In this document: one piece after another, positions 27,101 through 40,934 of the stretch
Layout of the letters: each line of letters starts with the position of its first letter
Position numbering within the stretch: the stretch's first letter is position 1
Source of the DNA: Penelope pileata
Lineage: Eukaryota > Chordata > Aves > Galliformes > Cracidae
Reading direction: 5' to 3'
Length of the DNA: 64,000 bases
Assembly: GCA_013396635.1 (NCBI GenBank)
Contig: WBMW01004107.1
Span: 185,683-249,682 of the forward strand
Translations under genes and position numbers: made by a program
The notes under the pieces: generated by a model
The model's database searches: none
Seen by the model: only the letters and a program-made list of their open reading frames with translations
What the model was told of the DNA's origin: nothing

Positions 27101-30100
27101 CTGCAATGACATCTCTCTCCTCATGTGAAGACAAAACACAACAGCCAGACTAAAAACGCATTTGGTTCATTAACAAGGGTGTCTGGAATGCTTATGTTCT
27201 CCTATTACATTTACCATGACACTTCAAAATAAACATCAGAGGTGAACTGAAGGTATTATCCTCCTTGCCCCCCAAAAGTTACTTCTTCATGAATGTGATC
27301 CATCATGAAGTATGATTTCAATTTTTACGCTGCTGTATTTAAATGGATTTTGCTCAGCCTGTATTTAAAAATCAACAAATCAGAACATGGGCCATTTCCT
27401 GGGGATTAATAAGAAAGACCAGCTGTGAAGAATGGATGGTCTCAGGCACAGCTGGGGACCACTAATCTCTCTGCACAAAATGAAAAATATTAAAGTTTTC
27501 CTTAATGCCTTTGACAGATTTGGTCAGCACTGCAGACATGCATCATCTGTGACTTCATTCACAGAATTCTGCATATTTCAAGTTGCTTGAAAAATCTCTT
27601 TGTAGCCCCCCTTCAAAAACATTAACTTTTAATTAGGCAGTGATTAAGATTAAATGGCAACAGAGAAAAATAGAGGTTTTGTGAGATACAAGAACTCAAA
27701 TGTATCAAGAAATGAAGTCCAGGAATCAAATTCTATTCTCAGGGTAAGCAACTAGCCTGCAAACCTTCTGGGAAGGGATTGTCTTTTAGTACGTGTCTGA
27801 ACAGCATCTAGCAAAACAGTTCAGATTTCTAGGCACTATTGTAACACAAAACAATAAAAATAACAGCAGGAATTTACACAGAACCACTCTAAACAACTCA
27901 AGCACAATGGTGAGTGCCATCTGAAGACAAAGGTACATTCCTTGTAAATGCTTCCATTGCATATAGCTGAAAATACAATATTTTGCCTCTAAATAACACC
28001 GTGTAAGCAGTTGATGTCTGAAATTCAGAAAAAAAAATATGGATGATTTTTAGCTGTTTCATCCTACTTTCCTCAACACAGCAGTCTGGATGTACATGAA
28101 TGTAGGCTCTGGCCTTATCACTCACTTCTGGCAGACTCACAGAGGTCTCGTATCTGCCTGATACCGATGGGCTACAACTGACGGAAACATTGATGCTGAA
28201 AACTCATCCACCAGAGAAAGGATGCAGAGAGCCCCATGGCAAGACGTGTTCTGTGAAGAGGTCCATTGATCCTGCACAGCTATCTATTTACACACTTGGG
28301 GATAGAAAGACTAATAGTTGTGGGAACAGGATATTTTGTCATATATTATTATTCTGGATTGAGAGTGAGGAAAAACTGCTGGCTCTCCTTCTCAAGTTAT
28401 TGTATTTTAAATTGCTCACAAGGTCTCCTGGAGCCCAGAGAGGTATTCTGTTAAACACTGAAATAAATAAAAACTGCTGTCTGATTGGCTAAAGATGAAT
28501 AATTTCTACTACCCCCAGATGTATCCATCTAGGATGTGCTTATTTGTATGATATGTGAACTAATTGTTTAACACTACCCCAGAACATAGCATTGTTCACC
28601 CAGAGAAAGCTACACAATAGAAATTTATTGACTCATCACACTACTATTTTTTAGCCAATTATGTGCCAGGATTTTTCCTTCGGATATATAACAATAGCAG
28701 AAAGACACTTCATTTCCTTGGGACTATTACTCTCCTGGGTGGCAAAATTAAAATCAGCCTCCATAAAACACACTTGGGACAGTTCACAGCAGCCCCAAAC
28801 TGCTCAAAGGGCATACTTTCTTCTTATATATTATTAGCAGCAATCTGGAAAACTTTTGTCACATGAAATTCTGCATTGTACAGGCCTGCGCGACATCCGT
28901 GTGCCATCTCTGTCGCACTGAGATCCTCCCGACAGGCCAACGGCCATGGCCAACAGTGAACATTGCTCCTGTCCAGTGGGTGCCAATCGCCGAAGCAGCC
29001 TCCCTGCTGGGCATCTGCCGCTTCCACCACCATCACCTCAGGAATGGACTGCTCCCTGTGAGGGCCATGGTGAACGAGTGACATCTCCCATTTTGTGCTG
29101 GCGACAGGGTAATAGCTGCAAGAGGCACAGCTGGGGACCATCAAGAGACCCTGACTTCAGTAACCGTGAAGGTGCAACCCTACGGAAGTGTCTCTGGATG
29201 CTTCGTGTTTAATTCATACCTCTGTTTTTTATGTACCTTCCAAAATGGCAGCGACCAGAATGAGCAGGTCATTTGGGTGGGTCATCAGGATTTCAAACAG
29301 CCTGCACAGCATCCTTCTGCTCTGGATCCAGCACTTCTATCACTCCTGTGTAATAGCTTGGGCAGATAGCCTACAATTCAGATGTCCCAGCATGAGCATA
29401 TCTGCAGCTGCAGACAGCACATAACAGCGCGTCTCAGCAAAGGAAAATTTTATGCCTTCTACAGATACCCTAAGCTTGTTTTGTCCAAATTCCTCTCCTC
29501 CTGAAGAGAGCCCCTTTTAAAAACTACTTTTTACTCCAGAAATTCCCACTTTACTTTTGAACGCTGCTAATCTCAGCTCATGTGAGCAAAGCCAATTTTG
29601 CTTTCAACCCATGAAGGAGCAAACGTTCCCAAAGCTAATATTTTGAGCATTTTCCTCCATGGAATTTCAAGAGTGTGCTGGCAGATGGCCTTCTTTGGGC
29701 CATTTATCAATACTCCTGCTTGCTTTTTCTCGGTGGCCTCCTTCTAGATAAAATAAATGCATCCATATAATAAACATCACAGGTAAAAACACTTGTATTT
29801 GTATATTGTTCCAGGGTGGGTCCTCAGCTATTGTAACCAACCTCTCAGTTTACGCATATGCTCTTTACTACAGTTAAGACTAGAATAGTGCTTCAGAGTC
29901 TGCTACAACACAGGCCTGTTGTGATACAGAGTCAGCTATAGCACTGCCTGTTAACATACACACGCACACAGAGTCATTACTTCACATCATGCATGTGAAA
30001 ACTTCCATATGTTCAGCTATCATTCTTAAAATGTGGTTTCCTGTTTGCTTTTTCAGTGAATGCTCTTCCTTATAAAGTCTGTAATCCATATGCACTCTGT

Positions 30101-31447
30101 AGCAAGTCTGGACTAGATTGCAAATATAACATCCAGGTACCATCCCAATATCTGCTGTAAAATACATACTTGTCTTATTCTTAACCCTACTAAATTTCTT
30201 GTCTTTAACAGACCATATACTTGTTGCAATTGTTCTATGCCCTTTTATTCCATCAATGTACGAGAAAACTTTTGAGCAAAAGAATCCCTTATAATTCTTT
30301 ATATCTGATTCATTACATTTACCTTCACTTTCTGAATTTGTAGTAAAATTACATTCTCATGCAAACAAAACGAGAAGGAGACTTTCAAGCAATAAGAGAA
30401 AGGAAGATGTTTTTCACTTCAGTACCCAAAATTTAATCCAGAGTTCTGATCTTCAGGATGACTAAATTACTCTTGTCATTTCCATATACACCTATTGGCT
30501 TTAATAACATTTGGCAGAATTTTTAATCTTGTTAAATGGCAAAAAAAATAGAAAAAATATTCTTTGCTATCAACCTGGGTGCATTATTTGGCAGATCGTA
30601 ATGTCTTTTTAATTATTTTATTTTGCTAAACGTTGTGTGTCTCCAAAAGACTATTTGGTCAGTTGCAGAAGTGTCCGGGTTTCCAGAAATTTAACTGATG
30701 AGTAACAGGGATGACTACAGTAGCCTCTCTTTACTGTCTGTAGAAAACCACCAACAATTTTATTTGCAAGGGGCTTGGCTGTGACCCAGAGCAGATCTCT
30801 GAAAGCAAGGAGCCAGCTGCATATGTAACTTAGACTGATAGAGAGCCTTGGGGAAGTAATTTAAGAAAGATGTATAGAGTAGTGTGGTATTTTAAAAGGA
30901 GGGGAATATTTTTTGGCATGTAAGCACTGAAAATATCCTCATCCTAAGAAAATAGTAGAGATAGAAGCTTGGACTTTTGTCCAACATTGTTAACAGAGCT
31001 ATCTTTTCAAATGAGAGCCCAATGCATAGAATGTTCCAGAGCAACTGTGTGAGATTATGAGATTAGAGGAAGCCTCTCGTTCTGTAGCATCAGGAGTAAA
31101 AATCCTCTGGCTAAGGCTTCCTAGGGCAAGGCTGTCACTGGCTAATATAGCTAAACATGGAACTAAGTTTTCCTTTTTCCCCCTTTTTATGTCTGGAAAA
31201 CATAACAATCCCAGCACGGAGGAAATGAGTCTGCTTCTCAGATGCCTTTCCTTTGGAATGGGCACATATTTTTGACCACAGGACCTTCTTCTCATCCTGT
31301 AGATGTAAAGCAGGCAGAAGGTGCCCAAGAGGACATCATACCTCCTGACAGGATCTGCAAATCACATGGTTACGCAGTAGTCAGCCAAGGAATCCTCTCC
31401 CTCCTGATGCAACATGTCCTTGCACCAGATAATGCCTAAGCAATGAA
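24191..31447. other. Non-coding, AT-rich
   Basis: No gene recognised. Contains a long A-tract at 25,998-26,039. A moderately CpG-richer patch at about 28,885-29,010 has overlapping frames on both strands but no recognisable family. Confidence 0.55.
25998..26039 (+). repeat. Poly(A) tract, about 40 nt
   Basis: Forty adenines with two guanine interruptions. No recognisable retrotransposed body lies directly to its left, so it reads as a simple repeat rather than the tail of a processed copy. Confidence 0.9.
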
Positions 31448-31508
31448 GAGCTGGACTTCATGATCCTTGGGGGTCCCTTCCAACTCAGTATATTTTGCGA
31501 TTCTGTGA
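31448..31508 (+). mobile_element. CR1 3'-tail fragment
   Basis: About 60 bp matching the CR1 3' end: GAGCTGGACTTCATGATCC, then GGGTCCCTTCCAACTCAG, then a GATTCTGTG octamer. Confidence 0.85.
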
Positions 31509-34500
31509 AGTCCTGCTAGATCCAGTCAAGTCTCTGTGTGAACACGGCACATTCCTAACCAGATCCTTCATCTGGAGCATATCAACAGAGGTCCAGAGAA
31601 GCCATGCTTATAGTCTGGTGTTGACCACTATGCTCCCTTCACAGACTCTTTGATCCATAGTAATGTAATATCTCATCTCCTAAATTTTATTCACTTGCTC
31701 TTGTTAGGCTTCTTGTCCTACCCCTTGTCATCACTGCCTTTTTTGTGTGCAGTTTTAAAGAGCTCTGATGGATAAACCATGTCATGAAGTATAAAGTTCC
31801 TAGCAGTCAAAATATATTATCATTTCTATGGGAATACAACTAGACAGAAAGCTTGTGTTTCATCATTTGTCAACTCTGTGTGAGCCATGCAAGAGGCCAA
31901 CCCTTTTCACAAATGCACTTTAGCTGTAGAAAACAAAGTAGCAACACCTGGTATTCGTTTTGGCTAGCAAGTTTTAAATACCAGCTCAATATGAAACTTC
32001 CCTTCCTCTAGTGGACCAGCCACTGTAAACTGTGCAAAACCTGATGAGGAAAGTATCTTATAGTACTCTGGTTTCTGTCTCTTACGTCTCAGCATTGGAT
32101 ACCCTAGCAGTAGACTCCCAACAGAAAAGCTTTTTTTCTTCTTCTTTTCTCCAGACTGCCAGAGGCAATGGAACATCCCTAAACAAAACAGCTCTCCAGC
32201 AACAAGAGATTCAGCGCTGCTTTATCATCCATTTAATCCTTCCTCTGTTGAGGCTAACAAATAGTGCAACAATTAAAAGGTACTCAGACTGCAAATTTTG
32301 TGTTTGTTACTCTGTGTGTAAGACACCAATTAATTTAACAAATGATCGGTTCAGTCATTTATCACCTGTGGACATTAACTATAGAAGAAAAGCACCATGT
32401 TCCAGGTCATTGTGTAGATCAGAACAGATAAACAATTGACAATTTTTCTGTTGAGTGCTCTACCTCAGAAGGATTTGTGTTACAAACTTAAAGCTAAACG
32501 CAAACAATAAATGACAAACTGCAAGGCCAATTAGCCTTTGTCTTCTCGCCCTCCAGAATCCCATTTGAAGAGAAAATAATTGGGAAACTGCATTTGAAAT
32601 TGCTCTCAATGTCATTAATTGGAAGCATTCTATTTTTCTCCCACCATATTTCAACCACATGTCTAAAGTTTCTGTTTCCTGAACAACTGGGTTGAGCTCC
32701 CCTGTAAGCATCTTTATAGGCTGTGTCTTAAAAAGGAACACATTTTAAATTAAGGGTCATACGACTAGAACTTGAAAAAGCAAAATGCAGATGCTCCCTC
32801 AAATGTTCTGTGGTGAAAGGAGACTTTTGCAAACTTTCTGGAAAACTCTTTGCTTTTTGGCAGTGATTTTTAGAGGAGATTCTTTCATTTGATAATACTT
32901 CTAATTAGAGAATGAATTACCAAAATGTTTATGTGAGAGAAGCAGGAACATATCAAATTTTAGCATGATTTTATGCATCAGTAGAGTTTGGAAAAAACAA
33001 TGCTCTTCTATACCTGTATGACCCCTTATCACTCTCATATTCCTCACTTCAAGGGACATCATTTTGCTTAGTAGTAAAATTTCTATCAAAAATAAAAATG
33101 TGATGTTTCAGTTGTAACCCATTTCAACTGTAAAGATCAGGAACGTGTAATCTTGAACAAAATTAACAGAATTATTTTCATGGGACCAATGTTCCTGTAC
33201 TGATGGCTCTTTGTGGGTTATTTTCCTTTCTTTTGGGGTTTTTATCATATGTTATATCATTTATTTGGATCTTAGAAGGTTAAGAAGTACGTCTAGACCC
33301 CAAAACCATGGTGCCTGAGTGTCTCTCAAATTATTAAAAACAGATAGAGCAACAACACGAACATCTATTTTTATGTATAGTGCAACCATTAGTGCTGTGA
33401 CCCCAATACAGAAAAACATGTATATCTGTAAAAAAAGAAAAAAAGAAAAAGAAAAAAAAGAAAAAAGCCTCAACATATGTTTGACTAAACATTTGTATGA
33501 ACCACATTGAAGTGGTGAGACTTAAGCACGTCTGGAGCTAAACAAGGTATTTATGTGAATCATATATTTCATCCCATATTCAACTACTAGTGCCACAAGA
33601 AAGAAGAATTGCAAAAAAACCCTTCCTATTGAATAAAATGCATTCCAGGGCCAGTTTCAAGTCAGTTATACATTTTCTTTAAGTCATAAACGAGTATAAA
33701 ATTTCTGCTTATCTAACTGCTTCTTGCAAAGTTCGTATCTTTCTGCAGTTTCAATCATTATGACAGATATGCATAAATGGAACCAGAAGTGAATGGTCCA
33801 TTTATTCCCACCACAAGAGAACGATCTGGAAGACAATTTGAGTCATAAATTAGTGGAAAGCGAATTAAAATTGTAACTTCTGAGACTGATTTGTGGTGTT
33901 CTGAAGCTGTAAAAAGATGAAAAGTATATTGATTTATACTGGTTTACTGTTCCTTTGTCAGCTACAGAAAAGGATCAGTAGTCAAAAGTGATGATTTCTA
34001 TGAGCAACTAATCCCAGACTAAGAACTCTAAACTACAGCAGTAGTAAAGCTACCATGAGCCCATATAGAATTCAGCAGCTCTTAGGAAACAATGAATTCA
34101 TTTTGAAGTTGTTACACAGAGCTACAAATCTCCTGGGTTTGCTTCAATAAAATCTGGTTGAAAACAAAGCTTGGTTTCCTTTCTTTGATTTTCTAGTCAC
34201 AAAGCTGTAGGCTATGTCTGAACAAAACTACCACTGATTTGCTAAGAAATCTGCCCCATCCATTTTAATCCAGTTAATTTGTCCCTATGTTTCTAAGAAA
34301 ATTAAGTGCATCAATGATTTTAACTCTGTCTCTGAAGACCCTTGCAGTCTGCAGGCTAGTTTTAAGGAGTTAAAGAACTGTGATTAAGGAAAGCAACTCT
34401 ATTACTGATCACCCTAATCTGAACATTTAGGGGCTGTATTCTTCTCGGAAAAAAACTATATTGTCTGTCAGGAAAAAAATTGAAACTCTGTTATCTTTAT

Positions 34501-36961
34501 GTGCTCTTTATCTGTATGTCTGTGCGCACACTTTCGTTTCACATCCGGATGCAGCAGCTAGGTGCACATCCACGCCCCTGGAGGCATTTGCACAGGTTTC
34601 CCTGCTCCGCTCCCAACTACTATCAAGGCCAGGCTACAGCATTTGCACTGCTCATTGCAGGCTGCAAACAGCTGCTGAGGTCTCGCTGTTGATCACCTTG
34701 ACCAGGATGGTCTTCAGTCATAACCTGAATTTCAGAAAGATGAACTGCCTTTTCCATCACATACCAACTGGGGAGCCACTAGATGGCACTTTCAAAACGT
34801 GCTTTTGCATGCACTGCCCAGCTAGATACACATCTAGGCCTCAACAGTGAGGTGTACTGTAAATTTTTGTAATAAATGCTGTTGTCTTCAATGTACACTG
34901 ATTTTCCCAAACAACATACATTTTCAAAAGCTTGGTGGAGCAATATTTAAAAAAAAAAAAAAAAAGCAGCAACTATGAAAACAAACAAATTAAAAAGAAA
35001 GTTCCTCCTGCCCTCTCCTATTACACCATCCATACTGAAACACAAAGCCATCAGTGTTTAACCATGGGCGTGATTATTGTGATCTCTGATAAAGCCTGTA
35101 ACATTTCACAGCAGATGAGATAAGTGACATAGTGGGAGCAACAGTCTCTTTCCTGCTTTAGAAACTACCTGAGACACCAGATTTTTCAGCCATGAGACCA
35201 GAAAAGCACTTGCACTCTGCATATATTTTCTCTTTACTGCTTTATCCCCTCTCAGACACTCTTGCTAGAGTCAGTATTGACAAGGGAACTTGATTATAAA
35301 AACCAGAAAACTTAAAGTCTTATTTTAGGCAAGAACTTCAACAGGGCATGACAATCTTTTTCTGTTTCAGTAGTACTCAGCACCATGGCCACGCACACTG
35401 AATGAGGCCTTGAGAATCTTCTGCAGTGCAGATGATAACATTAAAAATAATCCCTTTGTACAATGTTGCAAAGTGTTGGTAATTAACCGTTACCATTAGT
35501 CCTATATAATTACTACTTATCTTACCCCTAATCAGAAAGGATGGAAACGTTACTAGTGCAACAGAGAACAATCTTTTAAGCCTCTTTATAATGGGTTCCA
35601 AACCAATACAATCTTGCAATACCTGAGTATAGAAGCCACCAGGCCTATGTCTTGCTATTCAGATCTCACTGCCTCGGATTCAGAATTTCTGGTTTTATTT
35701 TCACTTTCAGCACTGGCTGACTGCTCAGGTCCGTGGTATCTACCAACATATGTCAGCAGACAGCTTCAGTCCCTCTGTCTTGTTTTAAGAGACCTTGATG
35801 CATAGCATGCAGAATTAGCTAGATCTTAATGGCTGAGTGTCTTTCTGTTTACAGCAGTGTAAAGATTGCAATTTAAAAGCTGTATGACCTCAACTTTGGA
35901 ATGATTTTCTGCAGATGGAATTGATTTTGAGAGTGTAATGCCATGCTGAAATGGGTAACCCATGGAAGTGCCTGTAGTGCTCTGTGCATTTAGTTGTTTA
36001 AGAGATACTAGAAGCATAAAGCTCTAAGGCAAATTTCTCACTGTTCAGAACTTCGTGGTTGAGAAGAGGAAGAGAAAATAACTGTGTTCTTGAACCAGGC
36101 AAGGCTTTGTTCCATTAAGCTAGCATTTCTGTTGGCATATGGAAATCTAGTTAATTGCGGCAGTCTGCTTAGTCTGGAAGGATTTGGAATTTTTGTTAAC
36201 AGGGTAGCATTTTTAAATGTTATCCAGGGTAATTTTTTTGTGCAAATGTGAGGAAAGATGGGTTTTATGAAAACAAAGGCAAATTATAAATATATAATCA
36301 TATACACAAAAAAAAACCTAAAACAACCTCTTTAGGTTGAACAGCTGAACATATCAGAGTCAAGAAATACCAGAATTAAAGTTACTCATGAGCCATTAGA
36401 TTTGTTGTTTTGAGTCTACAAGTTCTGTTAGTCTTTAATTTCATTATAATGGGATGATGGTGTTTCTATCTATACTATCTCTGTTCTATTTAGAACATGT
36501 TAACTGAATTTCATTTATTTTGTTATTGATAATTATTTTGTTTACTGTCATACAATGTATGGTCCTTGCCCTTATTTGCCACGCATTATTTAAATCCTTC
36601 TGTGAGTTTGCTCATTAAGTTTTCTAAAGCATTCATCTCTTGAATGGCAAAGTGCTTCATAAATCATGTATTTTCATAATACCCATGTAAATTGAGGATA
36701 AATGAGAAAGGGATCTTACAAGTGGGAAAGGAGGCAAAGAGAGATCAAGGTTATTAGCATTCCTTATGGATGCTTGCCTGGCAATTCCTAGGATATGTCT
36801 TTTTCCATACTTACCATTGTATGACAGTTTACATAGGTAGTTGGGACTCTACCAGTGCTCACACAGTAAATGAAGATCAAACTATTTTTTCATGAATTCT
36901 AAGTGACTCATTAGCATTGAGGCTAGCAGAAGAAAACATGTTAAATGGAGAAGCATATGCT
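31509..36961. other. Non-coding, AT-rich
   Basis: No gene recognised. Contains an A/G tract at 33,430-33,467 and another A-tract near 34,950-34,965. The open frame at 34,461-34,850 begins with TTG and shows no known domain. Confidence 0.55.
33430..33467 (+). repeat. A-rich (A4-8 G) tract
   Basis: Runs of adenine interrupted by single guanines; all purine. Confidence 0.85.
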
Positions 36962-37418
36962 TCTCAACCAATTCAATAAACTTCTGTGATGAAATGAATG
37001 GCCTAGTAGATGAGGGGAAAACGATGGTTATTTCCTGGTCTTCAGTAATGCCTTTGCATGGTCATTGCAAGTGGCTGATGTATGGGCTGGATGAGCAGAC
37101 AGTGAGGTGAACTGAAAACTGGCTGAATGGTCAGGCCCAGAGGGCGGTGATCAATGGAACAAAGTCTATTTGGAGACCAATACCTAGATGTGTATTCCTG
37201 GGATCAGTACTAGGTCCCGTCATGTTCAACATAGTCATCAATGGTCTAGACAATGTGGCAGAGTATACCTTCAACAAGTTAGCTGATGACACAAAACTGG
37301 GAGGAGTAGTGGATACATCAGAGGTTTGTTCAGCCATCTAGCTGGACCTCAATGGACTGGAGAAATGGGCTGACAGGAACCTTGTGAAGTTCAATGAGAA
37401 GTTCCAAGTCCTGTATCT

Positions 37419-37442
37419 GGGGGGGAGGGGGGGGGGGGGGGG
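37419..37442 (+). repeat. Poly(G) run flanking the gap
   Basis: Twenty-three guanines with a single adenine at 37,426. It is likely a sequencing obstacle and may itself be partly artefactual. Confidence 0.85.
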
Positions 37443-37453
37443 CCAGCACACGG

Positions 37454-37477
37454 NNNNNNNNNNNNNNNNNNNNNNNN
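37454..37477. other. Assembly gap (24 N)
   Basis: Unresolved bases inside the CR1 copy, just after a G run. The flanks fit consecutive parts of CR1 ORF2, so the missing sequence is probably a short piece of CR1 (tens of bases) rather than something unrelated. Confidence 0.95.
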
Positions 37478-38105
37478 GTGCTGATGAACACCCAGCCAAG
37501 AAGCAGCTGTGCAGAAAAGGACCTGGATGTCCTTGTAGACACAAAGATGAGCATGAGCCAGCAGTGTGTTCTTGCTGCAAAGAAACCTAACGTTAGCCTG
37601 AGATGCATTGGGCAAAGTATTCGCAGCAGGTCAAAAGAGGTAATCCTTCCCCTTTACTCAGAAACGGTTGGGCTGCAGCTGGGGTGCTGTGTCCATTCCT
37701 GAGCTTCCCAGTGCAAAAGAGATACGGAGCTACTGGAGAGAGTTCAAGCAAAAGAGCCATGAAGATGACAAAGGGACTAGAGCTTCTCTCCTGTGAGGAA
37801 AGGCTGAGAAAGCTGGGACTGTTCAACCTGGAGAAGAGAAGGCTCAGAGTGGGTCTTATAAATGCCTATAGAAACCTGAAGGGAGAATGAAAAGAGGAAA
37901 CCAGGTTCTTTTCAGTGGTGCCCAGTGCCAGGACAAGAGGCTATGGGTGCAAACTTGTACACAGGAGCTTCCTTCTGAACATCAGGAAATACTTTTCTAC
38001 TGTAAGGATTACCAGTCCTGAGCAACAAACGGTGAACCTTCCTGAGCAGGGGACTTGGACCAGGTGACATCCAGACATCCTTTCCAACCTCAACCGGTCT
38101 GTAAA

Positions 38106-40266
38106 CCATATGGCATCTTCCCTCTTTTTGCTACCCTTCTGCTTGATTTCCTAGTTCACGTTGTTCAACGTGTGTCAAAAGAGCCTAATCTAGACAGATG
38201 ACAATGCTTTCATTACACAGCCTTAACTTACCTTCAGAAAAGTCTTCCATCTTTTGCCCTCAATGAGGTAAGACTTCAATTAAAAAAAGATTGATGGGTA
38301 TGCTGCCTTAGAGAACCATCTTGACACTTTCATGTGTTAGCAAAGTTCCAACTTTCAACCTAATGCACAAAATTCTGACACAGTAAAAATGTCACATTAG
38401 CAAAGCTGTCATTTTCTTTGTGAATTACTCATACAACTTACTGCTACATACCGCTTTTCCAGAAAAATGGCAAGCCTCTGGAATCCATTTCTGGTGAAGT
38501 TGAAAGTGCGCTCTGGTGGCCACAGATTCCTTTACATGTTCAAAAAAAAACTAGCATTATTCACCAGTCTGTATCATGCCCTTGTCCTTGTTCATCTCCA
38601 TCTTTTCCTCCTTAGTTCTAGTCTCCTTACCTACTAATCCTGATTTTGACCTTTCACAGCAGCTCCGATCTCCATGCCTTTTTCCCACCGAGCTTGAATC
38701 AGGGTCTCTCTCGTTGCCATTCTATTTTCCTTCCTCCCTCCTAGTTTCTTTGCCCAGAAACCCCAGTTTCCTGTTCCTAATTCCTCATTCAAGCAGTCTT
38801 CTACTACCCCATCAAATGACGGTCAGTCTGAGTTGCCAACTCTAGGTTTATTCAATCTCAGTGACCTCACCTTTGTAATGCATTTATTTGTATTGTTCCC
38901 TGGATTGCTCTGGAGAAATCATCTAATGTAGCTATAAAACAGAAACACATTGTCACAGGGTTTACTGGACAGATCCTGCAACTTGGGGCAGTTATCCCTA
39001 CTGTCCTTAGTACTGTAGCTTTTAAGTCATTCCTTTTTTGTTAAGCTACCATTCTACACGTGTGGATATTTCTTTCTTTTTAAATCAGAGTAAGGCTGTT
39101 TTAATTTAGTACTCTGAACTTGAAATTCACATCTGTCATGAATTTAATTATCCTGGATGTCCTTATGTGTAAAGGAGACTTCAGGAGACAGATCTTTAAA
39201 CATAGAATGAACTGGTGCGTTTGAATCAACTAGTCACTTTCCATCTTTCACTGGCTTGGCTCTTGACTCCTTACACCCTGAACAGGATAAAATACAAACA
39301 AATAAAAAGCATAATGCCTAATTGCAAAGACAAAATCTAGAGTTCAGAGGCATCATTAATACATATATGAGAGAGGGAGGTCACCTTATCAATGCATATT
39401 GTCCTTCTGCAGCATTTTTATGCAAAGCTACAAATAGTGCTGTATTCATTCTTTTCCAGTTTTTTTCCTCTGTGGAAAGCATCCAACTCAGAGTAATTTC
39501 TATAAAATAATTCCATCCACTCATACTCTCCATTATGATTTTCTCATTATCATTTTCTCTTGTTTCTGTCAAGCAAGCTAGTGTGCAATTTGATTAGTGA
39601 ATATGACCTAGGATAGTTAACAAGAATAGGAGGTGGCACAGAACAATGTAAAGAAAACAAAATTTAAGTAAGACCGAAGAGCCATTTTATACAAGAATTA
39701 CAATAACTCAATATACTTCTTCTCTCATCTGTTGTGTGGCTTCTAGAAAAAGAATTAAAACCTTAAAGAAACACAAAGAATCAGTTTCCTCCCTGCCAAC
39801 AGAAGTGTGAAAAATCAGGCTTAAAATAATAAAAACAAAAAAGATATAAGAATGCTCTCCAGGCTGTACAAATGTCTCTGAAACTCTCCTCATTGCAGTG
39901 TGCTCATTACTCTAGGCTCTGAAAAATTCTGCATATCCAAGCACAGAAATGGAACAAACTACTGTTGAAAATACTATATAAATTGCTAATATGTCTTGCA
40001 GAAAAGACTTTGATAGAAAAAGTCATTTCACTGTAGATGAAGGACATTAATCTGACAGTGAACAGCTATGACTCAGTCTGACTAATCAGAATCTGAGTGA
40101 GAAACAAAAGGCAAACTCAGTGAAACCGGTTTGGATCTGCTAAGGAACAGGCTATTGCAGTTCAAGTTTTGTTTGTATCATCAGGTTGTTAGAGGATACC
40201 GCTCTGGAATATGTAGCTTACATGTTACAGCATATTCCTTGTTCCTTCTTTGGAGATCCCTTCTTA
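38106..40266. other. Non-coding
   Basis: No gene or repeat recognised. A C/T-rich patch lies at 38,575-38,840. Confidence 0.55.
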
Positions 40267-40271
40267 CTCAT
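40267..40271. other. Target-site duplication CTCAT, left copy
   Basis: Identical to 40,809-40,813 on the other side of the LTR. It defines the insertion boundaries. Confidence 0.85.
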
Positions 40272-40808
40272 TGTTATGGTTTGGCTCAGCAGATAGCTGA
40301 GTTCCACACAGTTATTCACTCACCCTCCCCCCTCCCCAAATGGGACGGGGGAGAGAAGTAGAGAGATATGCAGTAAAACGCATGGGTTGAGATAAATGCT
40401 ATTTACTAAAATAGTAAAGAGAACAAAAGAAATAACAGTACATATATATATATATATACACACAAAGAGGATACACAGAGCAAGGGCTCACAGCCACTGG
40501 TGACCCTTCCTCCCGGCTAGCCCCTTCCGTAACGAACCGAACCCGGAAACGCCACCAACCAATCACATGATGTTATATGGGATGGAATAGCTCCTTGGTC
40601 AATTTGGGTCAGCTGCCCTGGTCCTGTCCCCTCCCAGTTCCCAGCTCCTTGTGCCCCCCTTAACTATTTCACTGGCAGAGGAATGCGGAAGTGAGCTATG
40701 TCCTCGGCTCCGCTCAACACTGCCAGGATGTTATCAGTATCTCGGAGGTACAAGATAAATTCATACTAGACACTACGAGAAGCGTAACTTCTGTTAGAAA
40801 CTAGGACA
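40272..40808 (-). mobile_element. Solo LTR of an avian ERVL-like endogenous retrovirus
   Basis: The 537-bp element starts TGTTATGG and ends AGGACA (terminal TG...CA). It is flanked by identical 5-bp direct repeats CTCAT at 40,267-40,271 and 40,809-40,813. Read on the minus strand it follows the layout of a widespread bird LTR. It begins TGTCCTAGTTTC, then has GGACAGGACCAGGGCAGCTG and GACCCAAATTGACC. A CCAAT-type box (GATTGG, about 40,560) follows, then TTTATCTCAACCCATG near the 3' end and a C/G-rich stretch before the terminal ACCATAACA. A 5-bp duplication fits the ERVL class. No internal viral genes or second LTR are present, so this is what remains after LTR-LTR recombination. Confidence 0.85.
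40440..40463. repeat. (TA)n/(CA)n run inside the LTR
   Basis: A short alternating AT tract followed by ACACAC, lying within the LTR. It has probably expanded from a T-rich segment of the ancestral LTR. Confidence 0.8.
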
Positions 40809-40813
40809 CTCAT
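40809..40813. other. Target-site duplication CTCAT, right copy
   Basis: Direct repeat of 40,267-40,271 immediately after the terminal CA of the LTR. Confidence 0.85.
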
Positions 40814-40934
40814 TTCATGCATGACAAAAGGAATTACCACCAACATTTCCAAGGGAGAACTGTCCTGAAAGCGATGCACAAGCAAGGGCAAGAAATCCTC
40901 ACAACAGATCTGGTGCATACAATACTTCACATTC

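Larger units (their letters stand above)
36962..38105 (+). mobile_element. CR1 LINE, degenerate, interrupted by an assembly gap
   Basis: Plus-strand CR1 starting within the reverse transcriptase (CTGGTCTTCAGTAATGCCTT corresponds to the DFSKAF region). A frame at 37,147-37,341 gives FLGSVLGPVMFNIVINGLD and then LADDTKLGGVV, where the catalytic FADD box has become LADD. After the gap the copy continues through QQCVLAAKK and GLELLSCEERLRKLGLFNLEKRRLR. It ends near 38,105 in a CR1-like 3' region without clear octamers. Several frameshifts are present. Confidence 0.9.

Noticed and set aside
34461..34850. 129-codon plus-strand frame
   Set aside because: Starts with TTG, overlaps another frame on the same strand, shows no domain, and surrounding DNA gives no exon signals.
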